Assembly (NCBI GenBank): GCA_016184105.1
Contig: JACPDI010000040.1
Coordinates: 124,001 to 188,000, forward strand
Source: Acidobacteriota bacterium
GTDB lineage: Bacteria > Acidobacteriota > Vicinamibacteria > Vicinamibacterales > 2-12-FULL-66-21
DNA length: 64,000 nucleotides
Direction of reading: 5' to 3'
Shown here: piece by piece, positions 42,108 through 50,281 of the stretch
How positions within the stretch are numbered: position 1 is the stretch's first letter
How the letters are laid out: each line of letters opens with the position of its first letter
The notes under the pieces: generated by a model
Told to the model about the DNA's origin: nothing
Database searches by the model: none
What the model saw: only the letters and a program-made list of their open reading frames with translations
Program-made: the position numbers and the translations under genes

Positions 42108-44524
42108 GCTCCCGCGGCTTCCGCGCGTTCCGCGGTGAGTGCCCGCTCCCCCTGGAACCACGGCACAAGTTTGATAATCGCCGGCAGCACGAACACCTCC
42201 GCCAGGAACGCGGTGGCCATCGTCAGACCGAGCAGGCCGCCGAACCACGCGGTAGGACGGTATTCAGACGCCAGCAGCACGCCGAATCCCGCGCTGTTGA
42301 TGATCGCCGTGGTGAGCGCCGCGCGGCCTTCGAAAACTGTCGCCGCCTCGATCGCGCGGTCTACCGTCGCGCCGTGCGCGCGGTCCCTGCGGAACCGGTT
42401 GATGAAATGGATCGTGTCGTCGTCCACGACGCCCAGCGCAACGCTCGAGACCATGATGGTCGCCACGTTCATCGAGATGTCGAGCCATCCCATCATGCCC
42501 AGCACGGCCAGCACCGGAAAGAGGTTCGGGAAGATCGCGAGCACGCCGAAACGCGCCGACCGGAAGACCAGGAAGATCACGCCGAACACGGTGACGAAGG
42601 CCGTCGCGAAGCTGCTCAGCTGCGAGGTCACCAGGTAATGGTCGAGCGTGGAAAAGAGCCGGCCGGACCCCGTGACGGTCGGCGTGATGGTCGTGCCGGC
42701 AAACGCGTCGGCCGCGATCTGCTCCGCCTTTTCAATCTGCGCGAAGACGAGGTCCGAACTCATCGACGCGAGCTTCACGGACATCTGCGCGCGCGAGTAA
42801 TCGCTCGCCACGATCCGTTCCAGCTCGCCGCGACCGCGGTCCGACAGGCCGAAGACAAACAGCTCCTGGGCAATGGCCGGCGCGTCGGCCGGCAGGACCG
42901 CGGATTCCGGCCGGCCATCGTGCAGCTCGCGGTTGATGCGTTTCACGTAGTCGGCGACCGACGTCGCCTTCTTCACGTACGGCAGCCGCAGCAGCTCCGC
43001 CGACACGCGCTCCATCCGGCGCATCGCGTCCGGCGACTTCAGGGAATCCGGCGGACCTTCCAGCAGGATGTTGAAGCTGTAGATGCCGGACAGCTCCTCG
43101 TCGATGACGGCCGCCGACGTGCTCAGCGGGTGACGCTTGCTGAAGAAATTGATGTGATTGGTGTCCACGTACAGCCGGCTCGTGCCGGCAATCGTGACGG
43201 CGCCGATCGCGGCGGCGATCGACAGCACGAGCCTCGGTCGGCCGGCGGAGAGCCTCGCGACGCGCCGAAGCGGCTCGACCAGATACGTCTCGTGAGGCGC
43301 CGCCGATGCAGTGTCGCGGCGGACCCACGCGAGCAGCGAGGGCACGAGCACGAGGGAGATGACGAAGTCGATCATGATGCCGGCGGCCGACCCGATCCCG
43401 AACTGCCGGACCGCGACAACGTCGCTCGTGGCGAGCGAGAGCATGCCGAGCGCCGTGGTGACGCTCGCGCCGAGCAGCGGCGCGAACAAGTGGCTGACCG
43501 TGGCCTTGAACGCGGCTTCCGCGTCCCGGTGGCGCCGCTCGTGCTCAAAGTGCTGCATGATGTGCACGTCGTCGGCGATCGCGAGGACGATGATGAGCGG
43601 CACGAGCATGCTCGTGAGCACGTTGTAGGTGAAGCCGATCACCGTGTAGAGGCCGAGGGTCCAGAACACGCTGACGAGCACCGCGAACATCGCCAGCGCG
43701 GTGCGCCGCCACGACCGGAACATCAGGTAGATGGCGGCCAGCGTGAGGAGAAGGATCGGGGGGGTGAACTTCGCCGTGTTGTCGAGGGTGATCCGGTTAT
43801 AGGTTTCGCTGATCTCCAGGCTGCCGTTGAAGTGCGCGGTCAGGCCGGCCGGCAGCCGCGAGGTCACCGCGCGGTGCACCGCGTCGACCACCTGCGCCCG
43901 CACCTCGTCCACCCGGTCCTCGTCGAAGCCCACGACGATCGCGACGACCCGCTCGTCGTCCGATACGAGGTCGCCGCGAATGAAGTCGTCCCGCATCGCG
44001 AGCCGCCGGACGGCAGCGATGCCCTGCTCGCGGAAGACGTCGGACAGCGGCCGCACGAGCAGCGTGGCGTCGTCGTCGGAACTTCGGTCGGAGGGGCGAG
44101 CATTTTCGCCGGCGGCCGAAACTGACGGTGTACGATCACGGCCGCCTGCGAAAACGCCCGTCCCTCCGACCTGGCTGGCACCCGAGACGATGTTCGTCGT
44201 GGCGAGGCTGTCGGCGCGCTGCACGAGCCGGATGCGCTGGATGTCCGCCGTGGCGCGTTCCAGGAACTGGAAGCGCTCGGCGGTGAATACGGTCCCTTCT
44301 TCCGCCTTCAGCGCGACGATCAGGGTGCGCGTGCCGCCGAATTCCTTCCTGAAGCGTTCGTACTGCTGAAAGACCGGATCGTCGCGGGAGAACCACGCGG
44401 TGATGTCGTTGTCGATCCTGGTGATGACGCCGAGCGACGGCAGAGACAGGACGGCGCCCAGCACGATCAGCGCCGACAGCGGTTTCCGCCAGCGATAGAG
44501 GAAGACGGCGAGACGATCGCTCAT
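42104..44524 (-). CDS. RND/MMPL-family transporter
   Basis: 806 residues with two repeats of the RND layout: an N-terminal helix (LSALIVLGAVLSLPSLGVIT), a periplasmic loop, then five-helix bundles at ~250-400 (PPILLLTLAAIYLMFRSW, TYNVLTSMLVPLIIVLAIAD) and ~640-790. Conserved Asp pair in LAIADDVHIMQHFEHE and GVVDDDTIHFINRFRRDRAH, the proton-relay segments of MMPL proteins. Residues ~118-147 (VGGTGVFAGGRDRTPSVSAA and beyond) are encoded by an in-frame 86-bp inverted repeat and are not family sequence. It is co-transcribed with a LolA-like protein (upstream) and a barrel protein (downstream), a trio thought to move lipids or hydrophobic compounds to the outer membrane. Confidence 0.9.
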   Translation of the reverse strand: MSDRLAVFLYRWRKPLSALIVLGAVLSLPSLGVITRIDNDITAWFSRDDPVFQQYERFRKEFGGTRTLIVALKAEEGTVFTAERFQFLERATADIQRIRLVQRADSLATTNIVSGASQVGGTGVFAGGRDRTPSVSAAGENARPSDRSSDDDATLLVRPLSDVFREQGIAAVRRLAMRDDFIRGDLVSDDERVVAIVVGFDEDRVDEVRAQVVDAVHRAVTSRLPAGLTAHFNGSLEISETYNRITLDNTAKFTPPILLLTLAAIYLMFRSWRRTALAMFAVLVSVFWTLGLYTVIGFTYNVLTSMLVPLIIVLAIADDVHIMQHFEHERRHRDAEAAFKATVSHLFAPLLGASVTTALGMLSLATSDVVAVRQFGIGSAAGIMIDFVISLVLVPSLLAWVRRDTASAAPHETYLVEPLRRVARLSAGRPRLVLSIAAAIGAVTIAGTSRLYVDTNHINFFSKRHPLSTSAAVIDEELSGIYSFNILLEGPPDSLKSPDAMRRMERVSAELLRLPYVKKATSVADYVKRINRELHDGRPESAVLPADAPAIAQELFVFGLSDRGRGELERIVASDYSRAQMSVKLASMSSDLVFAQIEKAEQIAADAFAGTTITPTVTGSGRLFSTLDHYLVTSQLSSFATAFVTVFGVIFLVFRSARFGVLAIFPNLFPVLAVLGMMGWLDISMNVATIMVSSVALGVVDDDTIHFINRFRRDRAHGATVDRAIEAATVFEGRAALTTAIINSAGFGVLLASEYRPTAWFGGLLGLTMATAFLAEVFVLPAIIKLVPWFQGERALTAERAEAAGA
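44086..44171. repeat. 33-bp inverted repeat inside the RND gene
   Basis: Arms 44086-44118 and 44139-44171 pair at 29 of 33 positions around a 20-base loop. The arms begin GGTCGGAGGG and contain TTTTCGC and GGCGGCCG. The frame is kept through the element. It is unrelated to the GTGTGACAGTCACAC family. Confidence 0.88.
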
Positions 44525-45357
44525 CGGCCTGCGCCGCGCTCCAACTCGCGGCGCGAGAACTGCGCGTCGGAGAGCCCGGCGTTGTACTCGATGCGCTCGA
44601 CCCGCAGGCGCGTCCGCGTCCGATCGAGCAGGTTGGACATCCCGGCCTCGAGGACGGTCCAGATGCCCTGGATCTTGTCGAGCCGTGTGACCGCGTACAC
44701 CTTTTCGCCCTCGTCGCGGCGATTGAACACTTCGGCGCCTACGACCACGAAATCTGTTGTGACAACCGATACCACTCGCGGATACTTCGCGCTCGCGTCC
44801 TTGCGCTTCGACTCAAGGCGATAGGCGGGCTGCGTGGTACCGTCGGGGGCGCGCCACGTCGCGTTGTCCGCCGGGCTGCCGAGCAAGGCGTAGGTATAGT
44901 CGTCGAATTCGCGCCCGCCGATGTCCTCGTAGCTGAAGTCGGTGCCGACGAAGCTCTCCTGCGCTTCCGATCCGGCGATCCGTCGCACCCGGCCGAGCGA
45001 GGGCAGGTACAGAAACCGTTCGTCTTCCGCCGCCGGATGCTCCCAGACGAGGAAGCTGGTGCCCCTGATGTCCTCCGGGCGCGTGAAGCGCGTCAGGACC
45101 TTGTCCCCTTCCCGTCCGGCGCCTCGCTTGGACAGCAGGGTGAGCGTGCGCTCGCGCGCGCGGCCGTGGCGATCGTAGAGCGTCAGGTGGAGCGTGCCGC
45201 GGGAATCGCGTCCGGTATCGCGATCCTGGATCTGGCGCGCCACCCACTCGCCGGTCACCTTGCCCTGCGCGTGCAGGGGATCCGTGTCGGCCCCACCTCC
45301 AGGCAGGAAGCAGACAACCAGAGCCGCTCCGAGCGATCGCATCGCCTTGAGGGGCAC
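44521..45357 (-). CDS. LolA-like outer-membrane lipoprotein-sorting protein
   Basis: About 278 residues from GTG 45357. The signal peptide runs to about residue 31 (ALVVCFLPGGGADTDPLHAQ). The fold segments GTLHLTLYDRHGRARERTLT (~52), LTRFTRPEDIRGTSFLVWEH (~85-105), DERFLYLPSLGRVRRIAGSE (~110-130), FVGTDFSYEDIGGREFDDYT (~137-155) are diagnostic of this LolA-like family. Such periplasmic proteins bind a hydrophobic ligand and usually stand next to MMPL transporters, as here. It ends four bases into the RND gene. A TACGAT box lies 7 bases before the GTG. Confidence 0.88.
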   Translation of the reverse strand: MPLKAMRSLGAALVVCFLPGGGADTDPLHAQGKVTGEWVARQIQDRDTGRDSRGTLHLTLYDRHGRARERTLTLLSKRGAGREGDKVLTRFTRPEDIRGTSFLVWEHPAAEDERFLYLPSLGRVRRIAGSEAQESFVGTDFSYEDIGGREFDDYTYALLGSPADNATWRAPDGTTQPAYRLESKRKDASAKYPRVVSVVTTDFVVVGAEVFNRRDEGEKVYAVTRLDKIQGIWTVLEAGMSNLLDRTRTRLRVERIEYNAGLSDAQFSRRELERGAGR

Positions 45358-45364
45358 GGCATCG

Positions 45365-45370
45365 ATCGTA
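45365..45370 (-). promoter_or_regulatory. TACGAT box 7 bases before a GTG start
   Basis: On the minus strand TACGAT-N7-GTG (45357). Leaderless-type signal for the LolA-like/RND/barrel operon. Confidence 0.45.
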
Positions 45371-45436
45371 TCTCAGACCGTGGGGATCCCGCGATGCGCC
45401 GCCCGCGGAGCGCTGTTTCCGGGCGCCAGCTCGCGC

Positions 45437-45442
45437 TATCAT
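45437..45442 (+). promoter_or_regulatory. TATCAT box 6 bases before an ATG
   Basis: TATCAT-N6-ATG (45449), with no Shine-Dalgarno in the spacer. It faces away from the TACGAT box of the divergent operon. Confidence 0.45.
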
Positions 45443-45448
45443 TCCCGC

Positions 45449-45658
45449 ATGGTGTTGATCTTCGGCAAGGACGGCTGCCCGTACACCGAGGCCGCGCGGC
45501 AGGACCACGAGCGGCGCAAGGTCCCGTTCGAGTACTTGAACGTCAAGAAGGACAAGGCCGCGCTCACGCGCATGCTCGAGTTCTCGCACGGCGAGCGCCG
45601 CGTGCCCGTCATCGTCGAGGGCACGAGCGTCACGATCGGTTTCGACGGCGGAACTTGA
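45449..45658 (+). CDS. UXX-star family protein, cysteine form
   Basis: 69 residues with a glutaredoxin-like fold: beta strand MVLIFGKDG, then CPYTEAARQDHERRKVPFEY, NVKKDKAALTRMLEFSHGER, RVPVIVEGTSVTIGFDGGT. The GKDGCPYT motif corresponds to the UXX-star (seleno)protein family, in which many members have selenocysteine at the position that is Cys (TGC, residue 10) here. It is likely a small thiol redox protein. Short gene with its own promoter-like box. The family recognition rests on the motif and the VTIGFxGG end. Confidence 0.75.
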   Translation: MVLIFGKDGCPYTEAARQDHERRKVPFEYLNVKKDKAALTRMLEFSHGERRVPVIVEGTSVTIGFDGGT

Positions 45659-45700
45659 GGTGTGTGACGGCCGCCGTGCGCGGCACCAGCAAGACACCTG

Positions 45701-46114
45701 TCAGACGAGCTTCTTGTTGAGCAGCTCCCGCCACCGCTCGGGCACCGGCACCGGCGTGTTCTTCGCGTAGTCGTAGACGACCTGGACGGTCTTCGCGTTC
45801 GCGATGAGCCGGCCGTCCTCGCCGCTCACGATTTCGTATTCGTACTGGAAGCTCGTGCGCCCGATCGCGGCGACGGAGAGCCGCACCTCGATGGCCTCGC
45901 CGAGTCGCGCGGGCGACTTGTAGTCGCACTCGGCACGGGCGAGGATCACGCCGGGATCCGGAAAGCGATCCTCGGCGTAGTTCCAGAGCGCGCGCCAGTG
46001 CTTGAAGCGCGCCTGCTCCATGTAAGTGAGATAGACGGCGTTGTTGACGTGCCCCATCGCGTCGCAGTCGCGGAAGCGGACGTCGAGGCGATGGGTGAAG
46101 ACGTGATTTGCCAC
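45701..46114 (-). CDS. Acyl-CoA thioesterase, hot-dog fold
   Basis: About 137 residues, GTG at 46114 (MANHVFTHRLDVRF). It has the 4-hydroxybenzoyl-CoA thioesterase pattern: RFRDCDAMGHVNNAVYLTYM (~12-32, catalytic Asp in DAMGHVNN), EQARFKHW, then RAECDYKSPARLGEAIEVR (~70) and a final FQYEYEIVSGEDGRLIANAK (~95-115). It hydrolyses acyl-CoA esters in the cytoplasm. Divergent from the ThyX-like gene with only 25 bases between start codons, so the two promoters overlap the opposite genes. Confidence 0.9.
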   Translation of the reverse strand: MANHVFTHRLDVRFRDCDAMGHVNNAVYLTYMEQARFKHWRALWNYAEDRFPDPGVILARAECDYKSPARLGEAIEVRLSVAAIGRTSFQYEYEIVSGEDGRLIANAKTVQVVYDYAKNTPVPVPERWRELLNKKLV

Positions 46115-46125
46115 CTTCTTACCAC

Positions 46126-46131
46126 TATAAT
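46126..46131 (+). promoter_or_regulatory. TATAAT box 8 bases before a TTG start
   Basis: TATAAT-N8-TTG (46140). It is a perfect -10 hexamer with no room for a leader. Confidence 0.5.
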
Positions 46132-46139
46132 CCGAACGC

Positions 46140-47723
46140 TTGTTTACGCCCGACGAACGCCGCGCGCTCGAACCGTACTTCACGAATCTCGACGGCCCCG
46201 TCTTCGCGCTGGTCAACCTGCCGGAAACCGTGAAGGGGGCGCTGTTCGCGCGCTACTCGCGGTCGCCGAAGTCGCTCCGGCGGCTTTTCCTGGACGAGTT
46301 CCTGGAAGGGGACGCGCTGAAGGCCGCGGCCCCTGGATCGGTCGGATCGGCGCGCGCCGACCAGCTGTACGCGAAAGTCTTCAATGACTACGGCGACGAT
46401 TCCGTCGCGCAGCTTGGCGGCGTGCACCTCGCCTGCGAGGACGTCTCCAACATCCTGACGAAGGTGCTCGAGTGGGGGCGCCTGATGGCGTATCTCGAGC
46501 AGTCCACCCGGTATATCCCCTACACGCAGAAGCGCGACGGACACTGGCGCTACCACGTCCCTGCTGAAATCGAACAGCGTCCCGCGTTGCGCCAGATGTT
46601 TGTGTCGACGCTCGACGGCGCGTTCGAACGATACGCGCGGTGGATCGACCCCATGCAGGAGCACTTCCGGGCGCGCTACCCGAAGGCGCAGGCAGACTCG
46701 GACGCCGTCTATCGCGCCGCGATCCGCGCCAAGGCGCTGGACACGCTGCGCGGAATGCTGCCCGCCGCCACCCGGTCGAACGTCGGCATCTATGCGACGG
46801 GCCAGGCCTACGAGGCGCTGCTGCTCCGGATGCGCGCGCATCCTCTGGAAGAGGTGCGCGTCCATGCCGGCCTCATGCTCGCCGAACTTCGCAAGGTGAT
46901 CCCGGCGTTTCTCACCCGCGTGGACCAGCCGGATCGCGGCGGGCGCTGGAGCGAATTCCTGGCGTGCGCGCGCGAGGCGGCCGCGGGGGCGGCACGCGAC
47001 GCGCTGGCCGATGCGGTGGCCGAAGAGCGCGCGGAGGTCACCCTCTCGGAGTTCGACCCCGACGGCGAGACGAAGGTCGTCGCCTCGGCGCTGTACGCCG
47101 CGTCGCATCTGCCGGACGATCAGCTCCTGGCGATCGCGCGCGACATGCCGGCAGAGAATCGCGCCGAGATCCTGCGCGCGTACATCGGCCACCGCGCGAA
47201 CCGCCGCCATAAGCCGGGGCGCGCGTTCGAGCGGACGCGGTACCGCTTCGACGTGCTCGCCGACTACGGCGCCTTCCGCGACCTGCAGCGCCACCGCATG
47301 CTCACGCTGGAATGGCAGCCCCTCAGCACGCGCCACGGGTACGTCGAGCCCGACGCGATCCGCACCGCTGGCGCGCTCGAGGACTGGCAGTGGGTGATGG
47401 ACCAGTCGGCATCGCTGTATGACGCGATCGTGGCCGAGGGGCTCCAGCCCGTCGCCGCCTACGCCGTCGCCATGGCGTACCGCGTGCGCTTCTACATGGA
47501 CATGAACGCGCGCGAAGCGATGCACGTCATCGAGCTGCGCACGGCGCCGCAGGGACACCCTTCGTACCGCCGCATCTGCCAGGCGATGCATCGCCTGATC
47601 GCGGACCAGGCCGGCCACCACGCGATTGCCGCCGCCATGAAGTTCGCCGACCATTCCGCGGTCGAACTCGAGAGGTTGAACGCAGAGAGAGAGCTGGAAC
47701 GGAAGCGCCGCGGCCCGTCGTGA
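46140..47723 (+). CDS. ThyX-like (FAD-dependent thymidylate synthase-related) two-domain protein
   Basis: 527 residues, twice the size of canonical ThyX. The C-terminal half has the ThyX-like signature with changes: LQRHRMLTLEWQPLSTRHGY (~380), and QAGHHAIAAAMKFADHSAVE near the end. The N-terminal half is a related domain with EYGDD-like NDYGDDSVAQLGGVHLACED (~80-100) and EQSTRYIPYTQKRDG (~120) but no RHR motif. TTG start at 46140, supported by a TATAAT box 8 bases upstream. Members of this long form are annotated as FAD-dependent thymidylate synthases, but the altered spacing of the RHR motif leaves dTMP synthesis unproven. Confidence 0.78.
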   Translation: MFTPDERRALEPYFTNLDGPVFALVNLPETVKGALFARYSRSPKSLRRLFLDEFLEGDALKAAAPGSVGSARADQLYAKVFNDYGDDSVAQLGGVHLACEDVSNILTKVLEWGRLMAYLEQSTRYIPYTQKRDGHWRYHVPAEIEQRPALRQMFVSTLDGAFERYARWIDPMQEHFRARYPKAQADSDAVYRAAIRAKALDTLRGMLPAATRSNVGIYATGQAYEALLLRMRAHPLEEVRVHAGLMLAELRKVIPAFLTRVDQPDRGGRWSEFLACAREAAAGAARDALADAVAEERAEVTLSEFDPDGETKVVASALYAASHLPDDQLLAIARDMPAENRAEILRAYIGHRANRRHKPGRAFERTRYRFDVLADYGAFRDLQRHRMLTLEWQPLSTRHGYVEPDAIRTAGALEDWQWVMDQSASLYDAIVAEGLQPVAAYAVAMAYRVRFYMDMNAREAMHVIELRTAPQGHPSYRRICQAMHRLIADQAGHHAIAAAMKFADHSAVELERLNAERELERKRRGPS

Positions 47724-47747
47724 GAAGCCGCGCGGTTGGAGGATCCC

Positions 47748-49067
47748 ATGGCAGGACCAGAAGGGACGCGACAACCACTTTCGGGGCGGCGATTGGAGTG
47801 GCTGCGGGGCGAGCTCGCGGCCTGGCGTGCCACCGGGCTGATCAACGGCGAACAGGCGCAACGGATCGCCGATCGGTACGAGCCGACCTGGTTCGCCCGC
47901 CACGCCACGCAGTTCGCGCTGTGGGCGCTGGCGATCCTGATGGGCGCTGTCGGCGTGCTGCTCGTCATCGGATACAACTGGGACGACATGCCGCGCGCCG
48001 TGAAGGCGGCGCTGATCATCGCGGCGGTCGTCGCCTCGTTCGGAGGCTCCGCGCTCGCGTACTCGCGCCGGCACCCCCTGGCCGGCGAGCTGCTCGGGTT
48101 CATGGGCGTGCTGCTGTACGGCAACGCAATCTGGCTCCTCGCGCAGGTGTTCCACATGAGCGGCCATTACCCCGATGCCGCGATGTGGTGGATGCTCGGC
48201 GCGCTCCTCACCGCCCATCTGCTGGACAGCCCGCTGACACTGGCGCTCAGCCTCGTGCTCCTCGCCATGTGGGTAGGCATGGAGGGCATCTCCTTCAGCG
48301 GCGACACGGGGGTGGTGTTCCCGCTTTTTGCCGCCGGGGCGCTGCGACTCACATACCGCTTCGCGGTGCCGACGCTGCTGGCGGTGTGGGGCGCCGTGGT
48401 CCTGTTCTGGTTCTTCGTGCAAAGCCTGATCGCGTCCCACGCGTGGCCGCTTGCGGCGGTCGGCCTGGTGTACGTCGCCGGCGGTGCGGCGTTCGCGACC
48501 GGGCTGCTGCACGGCGAGCGCTCACGGCTCCGGCCGACGTGGCTCCGCATGGGAGCCATCTACATGGCGGTCGGAATTCTGCCGCTGATGATCAAGGAGG
48601 TGCTGGGTATCCCGCCCTCCGACGGCGGCCCGCGCCGGCCACTGCTGGTCCTCGGCGCTCTGCTCCTCGCTTACGCGTGGCTGGCCGCAGCACGACGGCG
48701 AGTCGTGCGTGAGGCGCTGCCCGTGCTGCTTGCGGCCGCGATCGTTCCGGCGGTGCTCGCCGTGGTGGCCGTCCGCTCGCCGGATGGCCTGCCGGCATCC
48801 CAGCGGCTCGTATTCGCGATTGCGTTCAGCGCGCTGGCGATCGCGATGTCAGTCGTCCTGCTGCGGGCCGGCATCCGGATCGACGATCTGCGGCTGTTCG
48901 CGGTGGGCGTCGGCATGGCGCTGTCGTTCCTCGTGGTCCGCTGGATCGACCTCGTCGGGAACATGCTGTGGTCGGCGCTCTTGCTGTTCGCCACGGCGGC
49001 TGGACTGATCGCGCTCGCGCGCATGTGGCGTCATCGCCAGCCGGTTTCTCCAGGCGGGGGTGCGTGA
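47748..49067 (+). CDS. DUF2157 membrane protein
   Basis: About 439 residues from ATG 47748, preceded by GGAGG at 6 bases. The N-terminus is the DUF2157 soluble helix pair (RRLEWLRGELAAWRATGLIN, EQAQRIADRYEP), followed by about twelve hydrophobic segments (FALWALAILMGAVGVLLVIG, SFGGSALAYSRRHPLAG, and so on). The stop overlaps the start of the GDYXXLXY gene (TGATG). DUF2157 and GDYXXLXY proteins form a common bacterial pair; their biochemical role is not known. It lies 24 bases after the ThyX-like gene. Confidence 0.88.
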   Translation: MAGPEGTRQPLSGRRLEWLRGELAAWRATGLINGEQAQRIADRYEPTWFARHATQFALWALAILMGAVGVLLVIGYNWDDMPRAVKAALIIAAVVASFGGSALAYSRRHPLAGELLGFMGVLLYGNAIWLLAQVFHMSGHYPDAAMWWMLGALLTAHLLDSPLTLALSLVLLAMWVGMEGISFSGDTGVVFPLFAAGALRLTYRFAVPTLLAVWGAVVLFWFFVQSLIASHAWPLAAVGLVYVAGGAAFATGLLHGERSRLRPTWLRMGAIYMAVGILPLMIKEVLGIPPSDGGPRRPLLVLGALLLAYAWLAAARRRVVREALPVLLAAAIVPAVLAVVAVRSPDGLPASQRLVFAIAFSALAIAMSVVLLRAGIRIDDLRLFAVGVGMALSFLVVRWIDLVGNMLWSALLLFATAAGLIALARMWRHRQPVSPGGGA

Positions 49068-49681
49068 TGGTGGCAGACAAGGTGAAAGCGGCAATGGCCG
49101 CGGGCGTGTTCTGCATCGGCGTGCTCGCGGCGATGCTGGTCGGGCACGCCTGGCCGCTCTGGACCGGCGAAACGGTGTACCTCCGCGTGGTGCCGGTCGA
49201 TCCGCGAGACCTGTTTCGCGGCGATTACGTGACCCTTCGATATCCGATCAATTCACTGCAGGCCGGGCGCGTTGCCGCCGCGCCGACATCCACCATCGTC
49301 GCGTTCGAAGGCCACTGGCAGGCGGGTCGTCCCTATGTTGCGGGTCAGACCGTCTATGTCGTCCTCGAACCGCGGCGGCAGGGCGGGGGAGCCGGCGTGG
49401 AGCACGTGGCCGTGCGCGTGAGCACTCGAAAGCCCGCCCGGGGATTGTTCCTGCGCGGCCGCGCGAGCTGGTCCTCCCGGAACGGTGAGCCGCCCGAGTT
49501 CCTGTCGGTCGAATACGGCATCGACGCGTTTTTCGTCGAGCAGGGGCGCGGCAAGGAGATCGAGGAACGGATACGCTCGGGAACGCCGGTATTCGCGGAA
49601 GTGGCGGTCTCGTCCGCCGGACGGGCGCGCCTGCGCACGCTCATCGTCGACGGACGACGGTATCGGCAGGACGAAGACTGA
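49067..49681 (+). CDS. GDYXXLXY-family protein
   Basis: 204 residues: a membrane anchor (VKAAMAAGVFCIGVLAAMLV) and a periplasmic domain with the name-giving motif FRGDYVTLRYPINS (~50-63). Other conserved segments: ETVYLRVVPVDPRD (~37) and the acidic-basic end. A GGCGGGGG sequence precedes the ATG, which overlaps the DUF2157 stop by one base. The pair is always adjacent in many genomes; the function is unknown. Confidence 0.9.
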   Translation: MVADKVKAAMAAGVFCIGVLAAMLVGHAWPLWTGETVYLRVVPVDPRDLFRGDYVTLRYPINSLQAGRVAAAPTSTIVAFEGHWQAGRPYVAGQTVYVVLEPRRQGGGAGVEHVAVRVSTRKPARGLFLRGRASWSSRNGEPPEFLSVEYGIDAFFVEQGRGKEIEERIRSGTPVFAEVAVSSAGRARLRTLIVDGRRYRQDED

Positions 49682-49701
49682 GCCTGAACCCCGGCGCCCC
49701 C

Positions 49702-50241
49702 CTATTCGGGCGTGACGTGCTCCCGCGACCAGTAGCGCTCGAACTCCTCGAGGAAGGCGATCGTCTCGAACGACGTCATGCGATCGAGGAACAGCACGCC
49801 GTGCAGGTGGTCGGTCTCGTGCTGGATGACGCGCGCAACGTAGTTGCGCGCCTTCATCTCGGTTTTCTTCGCGTGTCGATCGTAGGCCGTGACCTTGATT
49901 TCCCGCGCTCGCGGGACGCGCCCCCGGATGTCGGGGATGCTGAGGCAGCCCTCCCAGTCTTCCACCACCTCCTCGTCCACGATGGTGATCTCGGGATTGA
50001 TCAGGGCGATCCGCGGGAAGCCCTGGTCCCCCTCCTCGCTGTCGTGCCCCGCCACAAACAACTGCACTCCCTCGTGCACCTGCGGCGCCGCCAGGCCGAT
50101 GCCCTCGTACTCGGCCATCGTCTCGAACAGGTCGTCGATCAGGCGCTGGATGGCGGCGGACCTGATGTCCGACGGTGAGAGGGCACGGGCTTTCTCCCGG
50201 AGCACGGGGTGGCCCATGCGGGCCACCTTCAGAATGGACAT
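49702..50241 (-). CDS. def: Peptide deformylase
   Basis: 179 residues, start MSILKVARMGHPVLREKA at 50241. Motif 1 GIGLAAPQV (~46), motif 2 EGCLSIP (~98; Cys is a metal ligand) and motif 3 QHETDHLHG (~140; His, Glu, His) are all intact. It removes the formyl group from the first methionine of new proteins. TATAAT lies 6 bases before the ATG; the spacer CAAGGG could double as a weak Shine-Dalgarno. Upstream bases are a TTCTGCG word repeat shared with the start region of the Nudix gene on the other strand. Confidence 0.95.
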   Translation of the reverse strand: MSILKVARMGHPVLREKARALSPSDIRSAAIQRLIDDLFETMAEYEGIGLAAPQVHEGVQLFVAGHDSEEGDQGFPRIALINPEITIVDEEVVEDWEGCLSIPDIRGRVPRAREIKVTAYDRHAKKTEMKARNYVARVIQHETDHLHGVLFLDRMTSFETIAFLEEFERYWSREHVTPE

Positions 50242-50247
50242 CCCTTG

Positions 50248-50253
50248 ATTATA
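50248..50253 (-). promoter_or_regulatory. TATAAT box 6 bases before the def start
   Basis: On the minus strand TATAAT-CAAGGG-ATG (50241). The box lies next to the TTCTGCG repeat at 50256-50282. Confidence 0.5.
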
Positions 50254-50281
50254 TGATTCTGCGCGTTCTGCGAGTTCTGCG

